Origin: Thermoanaerobacterales bacterium
GTDB lineage: Bacteria; Bacillota; Thermosediminibacteria; Thermosediminibacterales; Tepidanaerobacteraceae
Direction of reading: 5' to 3'
DNA length: 11,339 nucleotides
NCBI GenBank assembly: GCA_012841995.1
Contig: DUTQ01000166.1
Coordinates: 1-11,339, forward strand
Shown: positions 1 through 7,064 of the stretch, in pieces
How the letters are laid out: every line of letters starts with the position of its first letter
How positions within the stretch are numbered: position 1 is the first letter of the stretch
Made by a program: the position numbers and the translations under genes
The notes under the pieces: model-generated
The model's database searches: none
What the model was told of the DNA's origin: nothing
Seen by the model: only the letters and a program-made list of their open reading frames with translations

Positions 1-814
1 ATTTAATTTAAAAGGCCCTAACTTCACCGTAGTTACTGCTTGCGCTTCAGGGACAAATGCTATAGGCGAAGCTTTTCGTGTGCTTCAAGACGATAAAGCT
101 GATTTAATGATAGCCGGAGGTACTGAAGCTCCGCTGACACAGCTTTCACTTGCAGGGTTTTGTTCTATGAGAGCACTATCAACTCGAAATGATGATCCTA
201 CAAAGGCAAGTCGTCCTTTTGATAAAGAAAGAGATGGCTTTGTAATGGGTGAAGGAGCAGGTATTGTAGTGATGGAAACGCTTGAAAATGCTTTAAAGAG
301 AAATGCGCATATATATGCAGAAATAGTGGGTTATGGCTCAACTGCTGATGCATACCATTTAACTCAACCAGCCCCTGGAGGAGAAGGTGCTGCTAGAGCT
401 ATGAATTTGGCTATCAATGATGCCGATTTAAAACCTGAAGAAATTAATTATATAAATGCACATGGCACGTCTACCACTTTAAATGATGAGTATGAAACAT
501 TAGCAATAAAGCGTGTTTTTGGGGAATATGCATATAAAGTGCCTATAAGCTCAATAAAATCAATGACTGGACACTTAATGGGAGCCTCTGGTGCAATAGA
601 ACTTATTACCTGTGTATTAACCATCCTAAATAATAAAATCCCTCCAACAATTAATTATGAATACAGTGATCCTAAATGTGATTTATATTATGTTCCAAAC
701 AAATCAATTAATAAAACTGTAAACGTAGCTTTGTCTAATTCGATGGGTTTTGGTGGACATAATGCTTGTATTGTTTTAAAAAAGTATGAAGACAAGGAAA
801 ATAAAACAAAATGA
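1..814 (+). CDS. fabF: 3-oxoacyl-[acyl-carrier-protein] synthase II, 5'-truncated
   Basis: FabF is the condensing enzyme that extends acyl-ACP with malonyl-ACP in cytoplasmic type II fatty-acid synthesis. The gene runs in from the left edge (codons start at base 2), so about 270 C-terminal residues are visible of a family length near 410. The catalytic triad region is present: the nucleophile Cys in TACASGT (codon 41-43), the first His in NAHGTST (461-463), and Lys plus the second His in KSMTGH (557-559 and 572-574). The C-terminus has the family motif GFGGHNA. An internal GTG at 80 lies downstream of the active-site Cys and cannot be the real start. The stop codon overlaps the rnc start by 4 bases (ATGA), so the two are translationally coupled. 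Clostridia commonly place fabF here, after fabD, fabG and acpP, which would lie outside the window. FabB is less likely, because this context and the Firmicutes background favour FabF. Confidence 0.95.
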   Translation, partial: FNLKGPNFTVVTACASGTNAIGEAFRVLQDDKADLMIAGGTEAPLTQLSLAGFCSMRALSTRNDDPTKASRPFDKERDGFVMGEGAGIVVMETLENALKRNAHIYAEIVGYGSTADAYHLTQPAPGGEGAARAMNLAINDADLKPEEINYINAHGTSTTLNDEYETLAIKRVFGEYAYKVPISSIKSMTGHLMGASGAIELITCVLTILNNKIPPTINYEYSDPKCDLYYVPNKSINKTVNVALSNSMGFGGHNACIVLKKYEDKENKTK

Positions 815-1533
815 TGTTAAATCGAGAAAGGATTAAACAACTTGACAATTTGCAAAAGAAAATTGATATATATTTCTGTAATCAGGAACTGCTAAATACT
901 GCATTTATACACCCTTCTTTTACAAATGAGAATGACGGAATTATTCAGCAAAGCAATCAGAGATTAGAGTTTTTAGGAGATGCTGTATTGGACCTTATAG
1001 TAAGTCAATATTTATTTGAGAAACATTCTGACTTATCTGAAGGGCAAATGACGAAAATAAGAGCTTTAACTGTATGTGAATCTAGCCTTGCAAAAAAGGC
1101 TTATGATCTGGGTCTAGGTGATTATTTGATATTGGGCAAAGGCGAGGAACATACTAATGGCAGGCAAAAACCTTCAATTTTGTGTGATACATTTGAGGCA
1201 CTGGTGGGTGCTATATATATAGACAAAAGCTATGAAACGGCTTGGAACTTTGTAATAACTAATTTAGAACAAGTAATAAAAAGGGCAATTGAAGGCGAAT
1301 GGAAGCAAGATTTTAAAACAAATCTTCAAGAAAGCCTTCAAAAACTCTCAAATGATAAGATTTTATATAGGGTTATTAAAGAAAAAGGGCCTGATCACAA
1401 TAAAATTTTTTATGTTGAAGTAATTTGGAAAAATAAAGTATTGGGAAAAGGCATTGGAAGAAACAAAAAAGAAGCTGAACAAAGGGCAGCAAAACATGCA
1501 ATAAAAAACATCAATAGAAATAAAACAATATAA
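811..1533 (+). CDS. rnc: Ribonuclease III
   Basis: This is a double-strand-specific endoribonuclease that processes rRNA precursors and structured mRNAs. The 240 residues match the usual length. The N-terminal endonuclease domain has the signature [10 protein letters not shown] (residues 51-60). The expected metal and catalytic acids are E53, D57, D126 and E129, the last two in [12 protein letters not shown] complete double-stranded-RNA-binding domain follows at about 167-235, ending in the [13 protein letters not shown] helix. Two ATG codons stand in tandem at 811 and 814. I chose 811 because it overlaps the fabF stop and sits closer to the AAGGA at 794-798, but 814 is possible. Rnc next to fatty-acid genes and smc is the standard Firmicutes arrangement. 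No GC-rich terminator is visible after the gene, so its transcripts probably run into spoVS. Confidence 0.97.
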   Translation: MMLNRERIKQLDNLQKKIDIYFCNQELLNTAFIHPSFTNENDGIIQQSNQRLEFLGDAVLDLIVSQYLFEKHSDLSEGQMTKIRALTVCESSLAKKAYDLGLGDYLILGKGEEHTNGRQKPSILCDTFEALVGAIYIDKSYETAWNFVITNLEQVIKRAIEGEWKQDFKTNLQESLQKLSNDKILYRVIKEKGPDHNKIFYVEVIWKNKVLGKGIGRNKKEAEQRAAKHAIKNINRNKTI

Positions 1534-1560
1534 TGCAAATAAAATATAATATTTGAAAAA

Positions 1561-1589
1561 GAAGGAATTTTATATATCACATCGAATAT
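1561..1589 (+). promoter_or_regulatory. Predicted sigma-H promoter of spoVS
   Basis: GAAGGAATT at 1561-1569 fits the Bacillus sigma-H -35 consensus RWAGGAWWT at every position. ATCGAATAT at 1581-1589 fits the -10 consensus (RnnGAATww). The gap between the two elements is 11 bases, within the normal 11-12. Transcription would begin near 1594-1597, giving a leader of roughly 70 bases before spoVS. In Bacillus subtilis spoVS is known to be a sigma-H gene, so motif and target agree. No better sigma-A promoter is visible here. Confidence 0.7.
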
Positions 1590-1668
1590 ATATTTAGTAG
1601 ATATATAAATAAATATGTTTTTATATACAGTAAAAAACATAATAAATTTTAAGGGGGATATTTTGAAA

Positions 1669-1929
1669 ATGGAAGTACTAAAAGTATCAGCACAATCAAA
1701 ACCTAAATCTGTGGCAGGAGCTCTAGCTGCTGTCTTACGAGAAAAAGGCAAAGCAGAATTGCAAGCAGTAGGGGCAGGAGCGGTAAATCAGGCTGTTAAA
1801 GCAATTGCGATTACACGAGGTTTTGTAGCGCCAAACGGCATAGATTTAATAACCATACCGGCTTTTGCGGAGATTGATATTGATGGAGAAGAGAGGACGG
1901 CAATTAAATTTATTGTTGAACCCCGTTAA
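1669..1929 (+). CDS. spoVS: Stage V sporulation protein S
   Basis: SpoVS is a small Alba-like protein that in Bacillus is needed for progression through sporulation (coat and core stages) and also affects septation. Its molecular target is not well defined, although the fold suggests nucleic-acid binding. From ATG 1669 the product is 86 residues, the same length as the Bacillus protein. It has the family features MEVLKVSA at the N-terminus, GAGAVNQAVKAIAI (35-48), RGFVAP (50-55) and the C-terminal DGEERTAIKFIVEPR. Upstream in-frame starts exist at ATG 1615 and TTG 1663. TTG 1663 lies 5 bases after the AAGGGGG at 1651-1657 and ATG 1669 lies 11 bases after it, so TTG remains possible and would add two residues. 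I prefer ATG because of the family N-terminus. The gene has a likely sigma-H promoter and its own terminator, making it a self-contained unit between rnc and smc. Confidence 0.95.
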   Translation: MEVLKVSAQSKPKSVAGALAAVLREKGKAELQAVGAGAVNQAVKAIAITRGFVAPNGIDLITIPAFAEIDIDGEERTAIKFIVEPR

Positions 1930-1944
1930 ATAATTTTAGACCCC

Positions 1945-1973
1945 AACCTGTCTTTTATAAGGCAGGTTTTTTT
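1945..1973 (+). terminator. Intrinsic terminator of spoVS
   Basis: AACCTGTCTT (1945-1954) pairs with AAGGCAGGTT (1959-1968) across a TTAT tetraloop, giving a 10-bp stem with one G-U pair. A run of seven T follows (1967-1973). It sits 15 bases after the spoVS stop. This is a classic rho-independent terminator and would also stop read-through from fabF-rnc before smc. Confidence 0.9.
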
Positions 1974-2063
1974 ATGCAAATTTATTGAAGTTAATCGAAC
2001 AAAACTGAAAGCCCTCTTTATAAGTTTCAAGCAGGATTGCTTATATTCTTACTAAACTGTATT

Positions 2064-2108
2064 AATTTTACCAGCGAGCTTTTTTTTAAAAAAACTTATG
2101 GTAAAATT
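2064..2108. repeat. Perfect 10-bp inverted repeat with T8A7 core upstream of smc
   Basis: AATTTTACCA (2064-2073) and TGGTAAAATT (2099-2108) are perfect inverted repeats separated by 25 bases. The centre holds T8 (2080-2087) followed directly by A7 (2088-2094), itself able to pair. There is no T-run after the right arm, so it is not a terminator. The right arm ends 8 bases before the smc ribosome binding site. It may be an RNA hairpin, a protein-binding site or a bent-DNA promoter element. The sequence alone does not decide between these. Confidence 0.7.
2099..2107 (+). promoter_or_regulatory. Possible extended -10 promoter of smc
   Basis: TGGTAAAAT has the TGn extension and a 5/6 match to TATAAT (TAAAAT, 2102-2107). 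No good -35 is present, but an A/T tract lies just upstream and extended -10 promoters tolerate a poor -35. The start point would be near 2113-2114, leaving a very short leader to the GGAGGG at 2117. Smc needs a promoter after the spoVS terminator, and this is the best candidate I can see, though weak. Confidence 0.3.
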
Positions 2109-2116
2109 GGAAAGAT

Positions 2117-2122
2117 GGAGGG
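2117..2122 (+). promoter_or_regulatory. Ribosome binding site fixing the smc TTG start
   Basis: GGAGGG lies 6 bases before the TTG at 2129. The first residues from that TTG, MYLKKVEMQGFKSFA, are the conserved SMC N-terminus, so the non-ATG start is well supported. The next in-frame ATG (2150) would remove part of the first strand of the ATPase head. Confidence 0.85.
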
Positions 2123-2128
2123 ATATTT

Positions 2129-5100
2129 TTGTATTTAAAGAAGGTAGAGATGCAAGGTTTTAAATCTTTTGCAGATAGAGTAGAAATAGAATTTCAGCCA
2201 GGCGTAAACGCCATTATTGGCCCAAACGGAAGCGGAAAGAGCAATATTATGGATGCAATTAAATGGGTATTAGGCGAGCAAAGCATAAGAAATCTACGTG
2301 GGCTTAAATTGGAAGATGTGATATTTGCTGGCAGCACCATAAAAAGGCCAATGGGAATGGCAGAAGTATCAATTATACTTGATAATACAGATAATCTAAT
2401 ACCTTTGGAATACTCTGAAGTAAGCTTTACACGGAGAGCATTCCGATCAGGCGAGAGTGAGTTTTATTTAAATAAAGTCCCGTGTAGATTAAAGGACATT
2501 CAAGAAATATTAATGGATACAGGTATTGGTAAAGACGGGTACTCCATAATTGGACAAGGGCAAATAGATGAGGTCTTAAAAGGGAGACCGGAGGAAAGAA
2601 GATTAATATTAGAAGAAGCTGCTGGTATTGTAAAACATAAATATAGAAAACACGAATCGGAAAAAAGGTTAGAAGAGACAGTTAGCAATATTTCAAGGAT
2701 CGATGATATTTTAAACGAGATTAAAAACCAGCTTGATCCACTTTATGCACAGAAGCAAACAGCATTAGAATATAGAGCACTATCTTCGAAATATAAACAA
2801 ATTGAAATTGATTTATTGCTTTTTGAACTTTCTCAGAGGATATCGTGTTTATCTGATATAAGAAAAAGTATGGAGGATTACAACAAAAAACTCCAGGAGA
2901 TATTAACCGAAAAAAGAATAATCTTTAAAAGGCTTGAAGATAACAAGAGTAAATTAAAACAAGAGCAAGAACAATATGAAAAATTACGTGAAGAAAAGTA
3001 TTCGGCTATTTCGGAGAAAAAAGAATTGCAAAAAGACTTGAAATGGATAAGTGAGGAAATACAAAGGCTAAAAAAAGAAAATGATGAAATTAATAACAAG
3101 ATGGATGTATTGAAAAAAAACCTGATTTCTAATCAGGAAGTTTTAAGCGAGAAAAAACTAATACACGTGAAAAAAATTAACAGTATTAACGATTTTGAGA
3201 TTGAGATTTTAAAAAATGAAAAAAAATTAGAGCATATTGAAGGCTTATTAAAGAAAAAAGAGGATGAGATTGAGCATTTAAAAGTCGAAGTAATTGACCT
3301 ACTGAACTTTGGTTCTGAAAAGAAAAACCTAATATCCAGTTTAAATGCGATGGAGCAAAATTTACAAAAAAGGGCTGAACAGATTGAAAAGGAAATTATT
3401 CAGCTTGATGAGGCTAATAATAAAACATGTAATGAGATAAAAAGCATTAAAGAAAAGTTAGCTCAAAAACGTCTGGATTTTATTCAACATGAAGATATAG
3501 AAAGTAAATTACAACAGTCAATAAAAGAATTAACAAGTGATTTTACAGAATCTAGCAAGTTATTAGCAAAAAGTTATGAAGAACTTTCTACAGTGACTTC
3601 AAGGTATGAAACATTAAATGAGATTAGTGAAAGTTATGATGGTTATCAGTTTGGGGTAAAAAATCTATTTTCTCATATCAAAAATCGTAAATTCAAAGCT
3701 GATGGTATATATGGAACCGTAGCAGATCTGATTAATGTACAAAAAAGATATGAAATAGCAATAGAAACGGCATTAGGTGGAGCTTTGCAAAACATTGTAT
3801 GTAATGATGACGAGGATGCAAAAAATGCCATTAATTATATGAAGAGTCGAGATCTGGGAAGAGCTACTTTTTTACCACTTAATACAATTAAACCTAGAAA
3901 TTTAAATGCCAATGAAGCATTTATTGTGAACATTCCTGGGTGTTCTGGAACAGCAGAGCATTTAATTACCTTCGATAAAAAGTTTAGCCCTATATTTTCT
4001 AATTTGCTAGGCAGGGTTTTAATTGTTGATAATTTAAATAATGCTATATCAATTGCCAAAAAATCCGGGTTCAATTTAAAGATTGTTACATTAGATGGTC
4101 AAGTTATAAATCCAGGGGGATCAATTACTGGTGGTAGCCAAAGGAAATCAAACTTTATTTTATCAAGAAAACGCCAAATAAACGAGTATAAGCAAGAAAT
4201 GAATACAATCAAGAAGCTTTTGTCAGAAATAAAGTATAGGAACAATGAACTAAAGGCCTCGTTATCTGAAAAGCAAAACTCACTTGATGAAGAAAAAGCC
4301 ATGATTTATAATATTAAATTAGAATTGGCAGCTCTTGATAATCAACTTCATGAAAAACAAAATTTTATAAATGAGAGGCTTCAAAGAAAAAAGCAACTTG
4401 AACAAGAAAAGCAACAGATAAAAGAAGAAACCCTGAATATAAAAGAAGAAATCCGCACACTAAATGTAGATATAAGTGATATTGACGGTAAAAATTTAAA
4501 TAGCCAGAGTATGGCAAAAGAAATGCAAGAACAAGTTGTGAAATTAAAAGATCAAAAGCAACTTTTTGAAAATAAAATTACAGAAACGAGAGTACATTTA
4601 GCTTCCACTAAACAAGAAGAAATCAATATTAAGCAGAGCATTGAAGATATAAAGCAAAAAATTGCATCTATCTACAGCGAACTAGCTTTTTGTGAAAACA
4701 AGCTTAAACAAAATACACATGATATATCATCGAGCCAAGATAAAACGACTTATTTAAAAGATAAAATCGACAGTATTTCAAAATTGCAAGAGAAATTAAG
4801 CAATGATATTGATAATCTCACTAATCAAAAGCAAATTCGAAATAAGCAAATAGAAGATGATCAAAACAAACTAGCCAATCTTGAACAAGATCAAAAAAAA
4901 GTTGAAAGACAAGAAAATAATATAGAAGTTAAAGAAACTAAGATACAAATGGAGATAAAGCAGATAGGAGAAAAATTGCACGAAAAATATCTAATACGTA
5001 TCGAAGATGCTGTTCAATTGGAAAAAAAATTAGAGCCAGACAAAATCGATGATATGAAAAGAGAATTAAACGTACTGAAAGATAAAATTGCTTCATTAGG

Positions 5101-5695
5101 AAATGTAAACTTACAGGCAATTGATGATTATGACAATTTGAAGTCAAGATATGATTTTTTAAATTATCAACGAGAAGACTTAGTTTCTGCTAAAGAGAAA
5201 CTAATAAAATTAATAGATAAAATAATAACAACCATGGAAGAAATGTTTATTGAAACATTTGAGAAAGTTCGAGAAGAGTTTTTGAAAGTATTTAATGAAC
5301 TTTTTGATGGCGGCAAGGCTGATTTATTAATCACTAAAGAGCAAGGGCAAAGCGTACTTGATGCTGGTATAGATATAGTTGCACAACCACCCGGCAAAAA
5401 GCTACAAAACATATCCTTGCTTTCAGGTGGTGAAAAGGCTCTTACTGCGATAGCTCTGTTGTTTGCAATTTTAAACATAAAATCTACACCATTTTGTGTA
5501 TTAGATGAAATAGATGCAGCATTAGATGAAGCTAATACAGTTAGATTTACTAAATATTTAAGGAAAGCATGTAAGTATACTCAATTTATTATAATTACTC
5601 ACAGAAGAAGTACGATGGAGGTTGCTGATGCTCTTTATGGCATTTCAATGGAGCAGTCTGCTGTTTCAAAAGTGTTGACACTAAAAGTTGAATGA
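2129..5695 (+). CDS. smc: Chromosome condensation and segregation ATPase SMC
   Basis: Smc forms V-shaped dimers that with ScpA and ScpB organise and segregate the chromosome. Those partner genes are not in the window. The 1188 residues match the family length. Domain order is: N-terminal head with Walker A GPNGSGKS (31-38) and the Q-loop region IGQGQID (about 142-148); a first coiled-coil arm rich in Lys, Glu and Gln (about 170-500); a hinge (about 505-670) starting near DGYQFGV and ending in PGGSITGGS; a second coiled-coil arm (about 675-1010); and a C-terminal head with ABC signature LSGGEKAL (S1099-E1102) and Walker B VLDEIDAALD (D1126, E1127). All ATPase motifs are intact. Translation starts at TTG. 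The gene follows the spoVS terminator, so it likely has its own promoter in the preceding leader. FtsY follows after 39 bases with no terminator, so the two are probably co-transcribed. Confidence 0.98.
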   Translation: MYLKKVEMQGFKSFADRVEIEFQPGVNAIIGPNGSGKSNIMDAIKWVLGEQSIRNLRGLKLEDVIFAGSTIKRPMGMAEVSIILDNTDNLIPLEYSEVSFTRRAFRSGESEFYLNKVPCRLKDIQEILMDTGIGKDGYSIIGQGQIDEVLKGRPEERRLILEEAAGIVKHKYRKHESEKRLEETVSNISRIDDILNEIKNQLDPLYAQKQTALEYRALSSKYKQIEIDLLLFELSQRISCLSDIRKSMEDYNKKLQEILTEKRIIFKRLEDNKSKLKQEQEQYEKLREEKYSAISEKKELQKDLKWISEEIQRLKKENDEINNKMDVLKKNLISNQEVLSEKKLIHVKKINSINDFEIEILKNEKKLEHIEGLLKKKEDEIEHLKVEVIDLLNFGSEKKNLISSLNAMEQNLQKRAEQIEKEIIQLDEANNKTCNEIKSIKEKLAQKRLDFIQHEDIESKLQQSIKELTSDFTESSKLLAKSYEELSTVTSRYETLNEISESYDGYQFGVKNLFSHIKNRKFKADGIYGTVADLINVQKRYEIAIETALGGALQNIVCNDDEDAKNAINYMKSRDLGRATFLPLNTIKPRNLNANEAFIVNIPGCSGTAEHLITFDKKFSPIFSNLLGRVLIVDNLNNAISIAKKSGFNLKIVTLDGQVINPGGSITGGSQRKSNFILSRKRQINEYKQEMNTIKKLLSEIKYRNNELKASLSEKQNSLDEEKAMIYNIKLELAALDNQLHEKQNFINERLQRKKQLEQEKQQIKEETLNIKEEIRTLNVDISDIDGKNLNSQSMAKEMQEQVVKLKDQKQLFENKITETRVHLASTKQEEINIKQSIEDIKQKIASIYSELAFCENKLKQNTHDISSSQDKTTYLKDKIDSISKLQEKLSNDIDNLTNQKQIRNKQIEDDQNKLANLEQDQKKVERQENNIEVKETKIQMEIKQIGEKLHEKYLIRIEDAVQLEKKLEPDKIDDMKRELNVLKDKIASLGNVNLQAIDDYDNLKSRYDFLNYQREDLVSAKEKLIKLIDKIITTMEEMFIETFEKVREEFLKVFNELFDGGKADLLITKEQGQSVLDAGIDIVAQPPGKKLQNISLLSGGEKALTAIALLFAILNIKSTPFCVLDEIDAALDEANTVRFTKYLRKACKYTQFIIITHRRSTMEVADALYGISMEQSAVSKVLTLKVE

Positions 5696-5722
5696 GAACA
5701 AATAAAAATACTTAAAATTAAT

Positions 5723-5729
5723 GAGGTGA
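5723..5729 (+). promoter_or_regulatory. Ribosome binding site deciding the ftsY start
   Basis: GAGGTGA is a good Shine-Dalgarno sequence. The GTG inside it (5726-5728) is in frame with ftsY, which makes a naive start call three codons too long. The TTG at 5735 is correctly spaced (5 bases after GAGGTGA) and gives the family N-terminus MGFFDKLK. Confidence 0.85.
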
Positions 5730-5734
5730 AAATC

Positions 5735-6631
5735 TTGGGTTTTTTTGATAAATTAAAAATCGGGTTGAGTAAAACCCGCAACAATTTTACTGAAAAAATT
5801 GACAACCTATTTAAATTTGCAAAAAAAATTGATGAAGAAACATTGGAAGAGCTAGAAGAGCTTCTTATAATGGCAGACGTTGGTGTAGAAGTGACACAAA
5901 GACTTATGGAAAGATTAAGAGAACGAATAAAAGACGAAAACTTAAAGGAAGCTGATGAAGTAAAGAAGGCTTTAAAAGATGAGATGAAACAGTTTTTCCC
6001 AAAGACAAGGATGGATTTAAAACCACCGAGCATAATACTTGTTGTGGGTGTAAATGGTGTAGGAAAGACAACATCTATAGGTAAACTAGCTCATTTGTTA
6101 AAACAGCAAGATTACAAGGTGATTTTAGCGGCTGGGGATACATTTAGAGCTGCTGCAGCAGAACAGCTGGAGATATGGGGTCAAAGAGTAGGAGTTGATG
6201 TCATTAAGCATCAAGAGGGATCAGATCCAGCATCTGTATTGTTTGATACATTGCAAGCAGGAAAAGCGAGAAAAGCTGATGTTATTATTTGTGATACTGC
6301 TGGTCGCCTACACACTAAAAAGAATTTGATGGAAGAATTGAAAAAGCTTTACAGAGTTTGCCAAAAAGAGTACCCAGAAGCTCAAATAATAAGCCTTTTA
6401 GTAATTGATGCTACAACAGGTCAAAATGCCTTAAATCAAGCTAAATTGTTCAAAGAAACGGTAGAAATTTCCGGAGTAGTCATAACTAAATTAGACGGAA
6501 CAGCTAAAGGTGGAATAGCAATTGCAGTAGCAGGGCAATTAGATATTCCCATATGGTTTATAGGTATAGGTGAAAGTATAAATGATTTACATGAGTTCGA
6601 TTCTGATGTTTTTGTGGATGCAATTTTATAA
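5735..6631 (+). CDS. ftsY: Signal recognition particle receptor FtsY (SRP GTPase)
   Basis: FtsY docks ribosome-SRP complexes at the membrane by forming a GTP-dependent heterodimer with Ffh. From TTG 5735 the protein has 298 residues. It is essentially the N and G domains, with the short amphipathic start MGFFDKLKIGL and no long acidic A domain, as is usual in Firmicutes. GTPase motifs are G1 GVNGVGKT (105-112), the insertion-box region DTFRAAAAEQL, G3 DTAGR (187-191) and G4 TKLD (251-254) followed by GTAKGG. The C-terminus (GIGESINDLHEFD) is the usual FtsY ending and separates it from Ffh, because no M domain follows. It lies just downstream of smc and upstream of ylxM-ffh, the order found in Bacillus. 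Nothing is missing or truncated. Confidence 0.97.
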   Translation: MGFFDKLKIGLSKTRNNFTEKIDNLFKFAKKIDEETLEELEELLIMADVGVEVTQRLMERLRERIKDENLKEADEVKKALKDEMKQFFPKTRMDLKPPSIILVVGVNGVGKTTSIGKLAHLLKQQDYKVILAAGDTFRAAAAEQLEIWGQRVGVDVIKHQEGSDPASVLFDTLQAGKARKADVIICDTAGRLHTKKNLMEELKKLYRVCQKEYPEAQIISLLVIDATTGQNALNQAKLFKETVEISGVVITKLDGTAKGGIAIAVAGQLDIPIWFIGIGESINDLHEFDSDVFVDAIL

Positions 6632-6636
6632 TTGCA

Positions 6637-6665
6637 TTGACTTAATTTAAATATTGGTGTAACAT
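6637..6665 (+). promoter_or_regulatory. Possible sigma-A promoter of the ylxM-ffh operon
   Basis: TTGACT (6637-6642, 5/6 to consensus) and TAACAT (6660-6665, 4/6) are spaced by exactly 17 bases in the 71-base gap after ftsY. The start point would fall near 6672, at the base of the hairpin in the ylxM leader. The -10 is imperfect, so this is moderate evidence. Confidence 0.45.
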
Positions 6666-6671
6666 AAAGCA

Positions 6672-6693
6672 TGTAAAGGCAAATAGCTTTACA
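6672..6693 (+). other. Small hairpin in the ylxM leader next to its ribosome binding site
   Basis: TGTAAAG (6672-6678) pairs with CTTTACA (6687-6693), and C6680 with G6686 adds a pair across a one-base bulge. The loop is AAATA. The right arm touches the AGGTG Shine-Dalgarno (6693-6697). No T-run follows, so it is not a terminator. It could modulate translation or protect the 5' end if transcription starts near 6672. Confidence 0.4.
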
Positions 6694-6702
6694 GGTGAAA
6701 AC

Positions 6703-7062
6703 ATGGATAAAATTACTAAAATAAATCTACTATTTGATTATTATGGTGATTTCTTAACCGAAAAGCAAAAGGAAATATTTGAGCTGTATTACTGTTATGA
6801 CCTTTCATTTGGTGAAATTGCCGAGCAATATGGGATAACGAGACAGGGCGTTTATGATATTGTACACCGATCATTACGCACGCTAAAAGATTATGAAAAA
6901 AAACTGGGTATGTTGAGGAAATATGAAAAGTTGGAGAAAAAAGTTAAAAACGTGTTAAATCTGTTAAGTGAATTGAGATCAGGTGTAAAAAGCAGTTACA
7001 GTGATAAGTTTTATATGATATGTGACGAGGTTGCGTCGATACTTAAAGAAGGCGGTGATTAG
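6703..7062 (+). CDS. ylxM: SRP-associated helix-turn-helix protein YlxM
   Basis: YlxM (UPF0122 family) is a small helical protein encoded just before ffh in many Firmicutes. In Streptococcus and related work it associates with SRP and influences its GTPase activity. The 119 residues fit the family. The N-terminal half (about 18-62) is a sigma-region-4-like helix-turn-helix including LTEKQKEIFELYY, LSFGEIAEQYGITRQGVYDIVHRSLRTL. A charged helix follows (65-93), then a short C-terminal tail. The start ATG lies 5 bases after AGGTG (6693-6697). Only 2 bases separate its stop from the ffh start, so the two are tightly coupled. Despite the helix-turn-helix, gene context argues for a role with SRP rather than as a promoter-specific regulator. 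Confidence 0.93.
   Translation: MDKITKINLLFDYYGDFLTEKQKEIFELYYCYDLSFGEIAEQYGITRQGVYDIVHRSLRTLKDYEKKLGMLRKYEKLEKKVKNVLNLLSELRSGVKSSYSDKFYMICDEVASILKEGGD
7049..7058 (+). promoter_or_regulatory. Ribosome binding site fixing the ffh TTG start
   Basis: AAGGCGGTGA matches the full anti-Shine-Dalgarno complement AAGGAGGTGA at 9 of 10 positions. It lies inside the end of ylxM, 6 bases before the TTG at 7065, which gives the conserved Ffh start [10 protein letters not shown]. Confidence 0.85.
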
Positions 7063-7064
7063 AT

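Noticed and set aside
1588..1617. AT-rich repeats of ATATAT type before spoVS
   Set aside because: There is no precise repeat unit or good symmetry. It is ordinary AT-rich leader sequence downstream of the promoter.
1615..1668. ATG 1615 as the spoVS start
   Set aside because: It would add 18 residues not found in the family and would place the AAGGGGG ribosome binding site inside the gene.
1410..1751. 113-codon minus-strand reading frame across the rnc end and spoVS start
   Set aside because: It overlaps two well-supported genes and their intergenic region, is rich in Phe/Ile/Ser as expected from the reverse of A-rich coding DNA, and has no recognisable family.
2037..2065. TTGCTT/TATTAA as a sigma-A promoter for smc
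   Set aside because: The spacer is 17 bases, but the -35 matches only 3 of 6 and the -10 lacks the conserved final T. It is too weak to annotate.
5726..5734. GTG start for ftsY, three codons upstream
   Set aside because: This GTG is part of the Shine-Dalgarno GAGGTGA itself. TTG 5735 has correct spacing and the family N-terminus.
5761..5778. CGGGTT/AACCCG hairpin early in ftsY
   Set aside because: The stem has only 6 bp, lies inside coding sequence and has no T-run. It is explained by the codons and could arise by chance.
5635..6033. 132-codon minus-strand reading frame over the smc-ftsY junction
   Set aside because: It is antisense to conserved smc and ftsY codons, and its Ser/Phe/Ile-rich composition marks it as a shadow.
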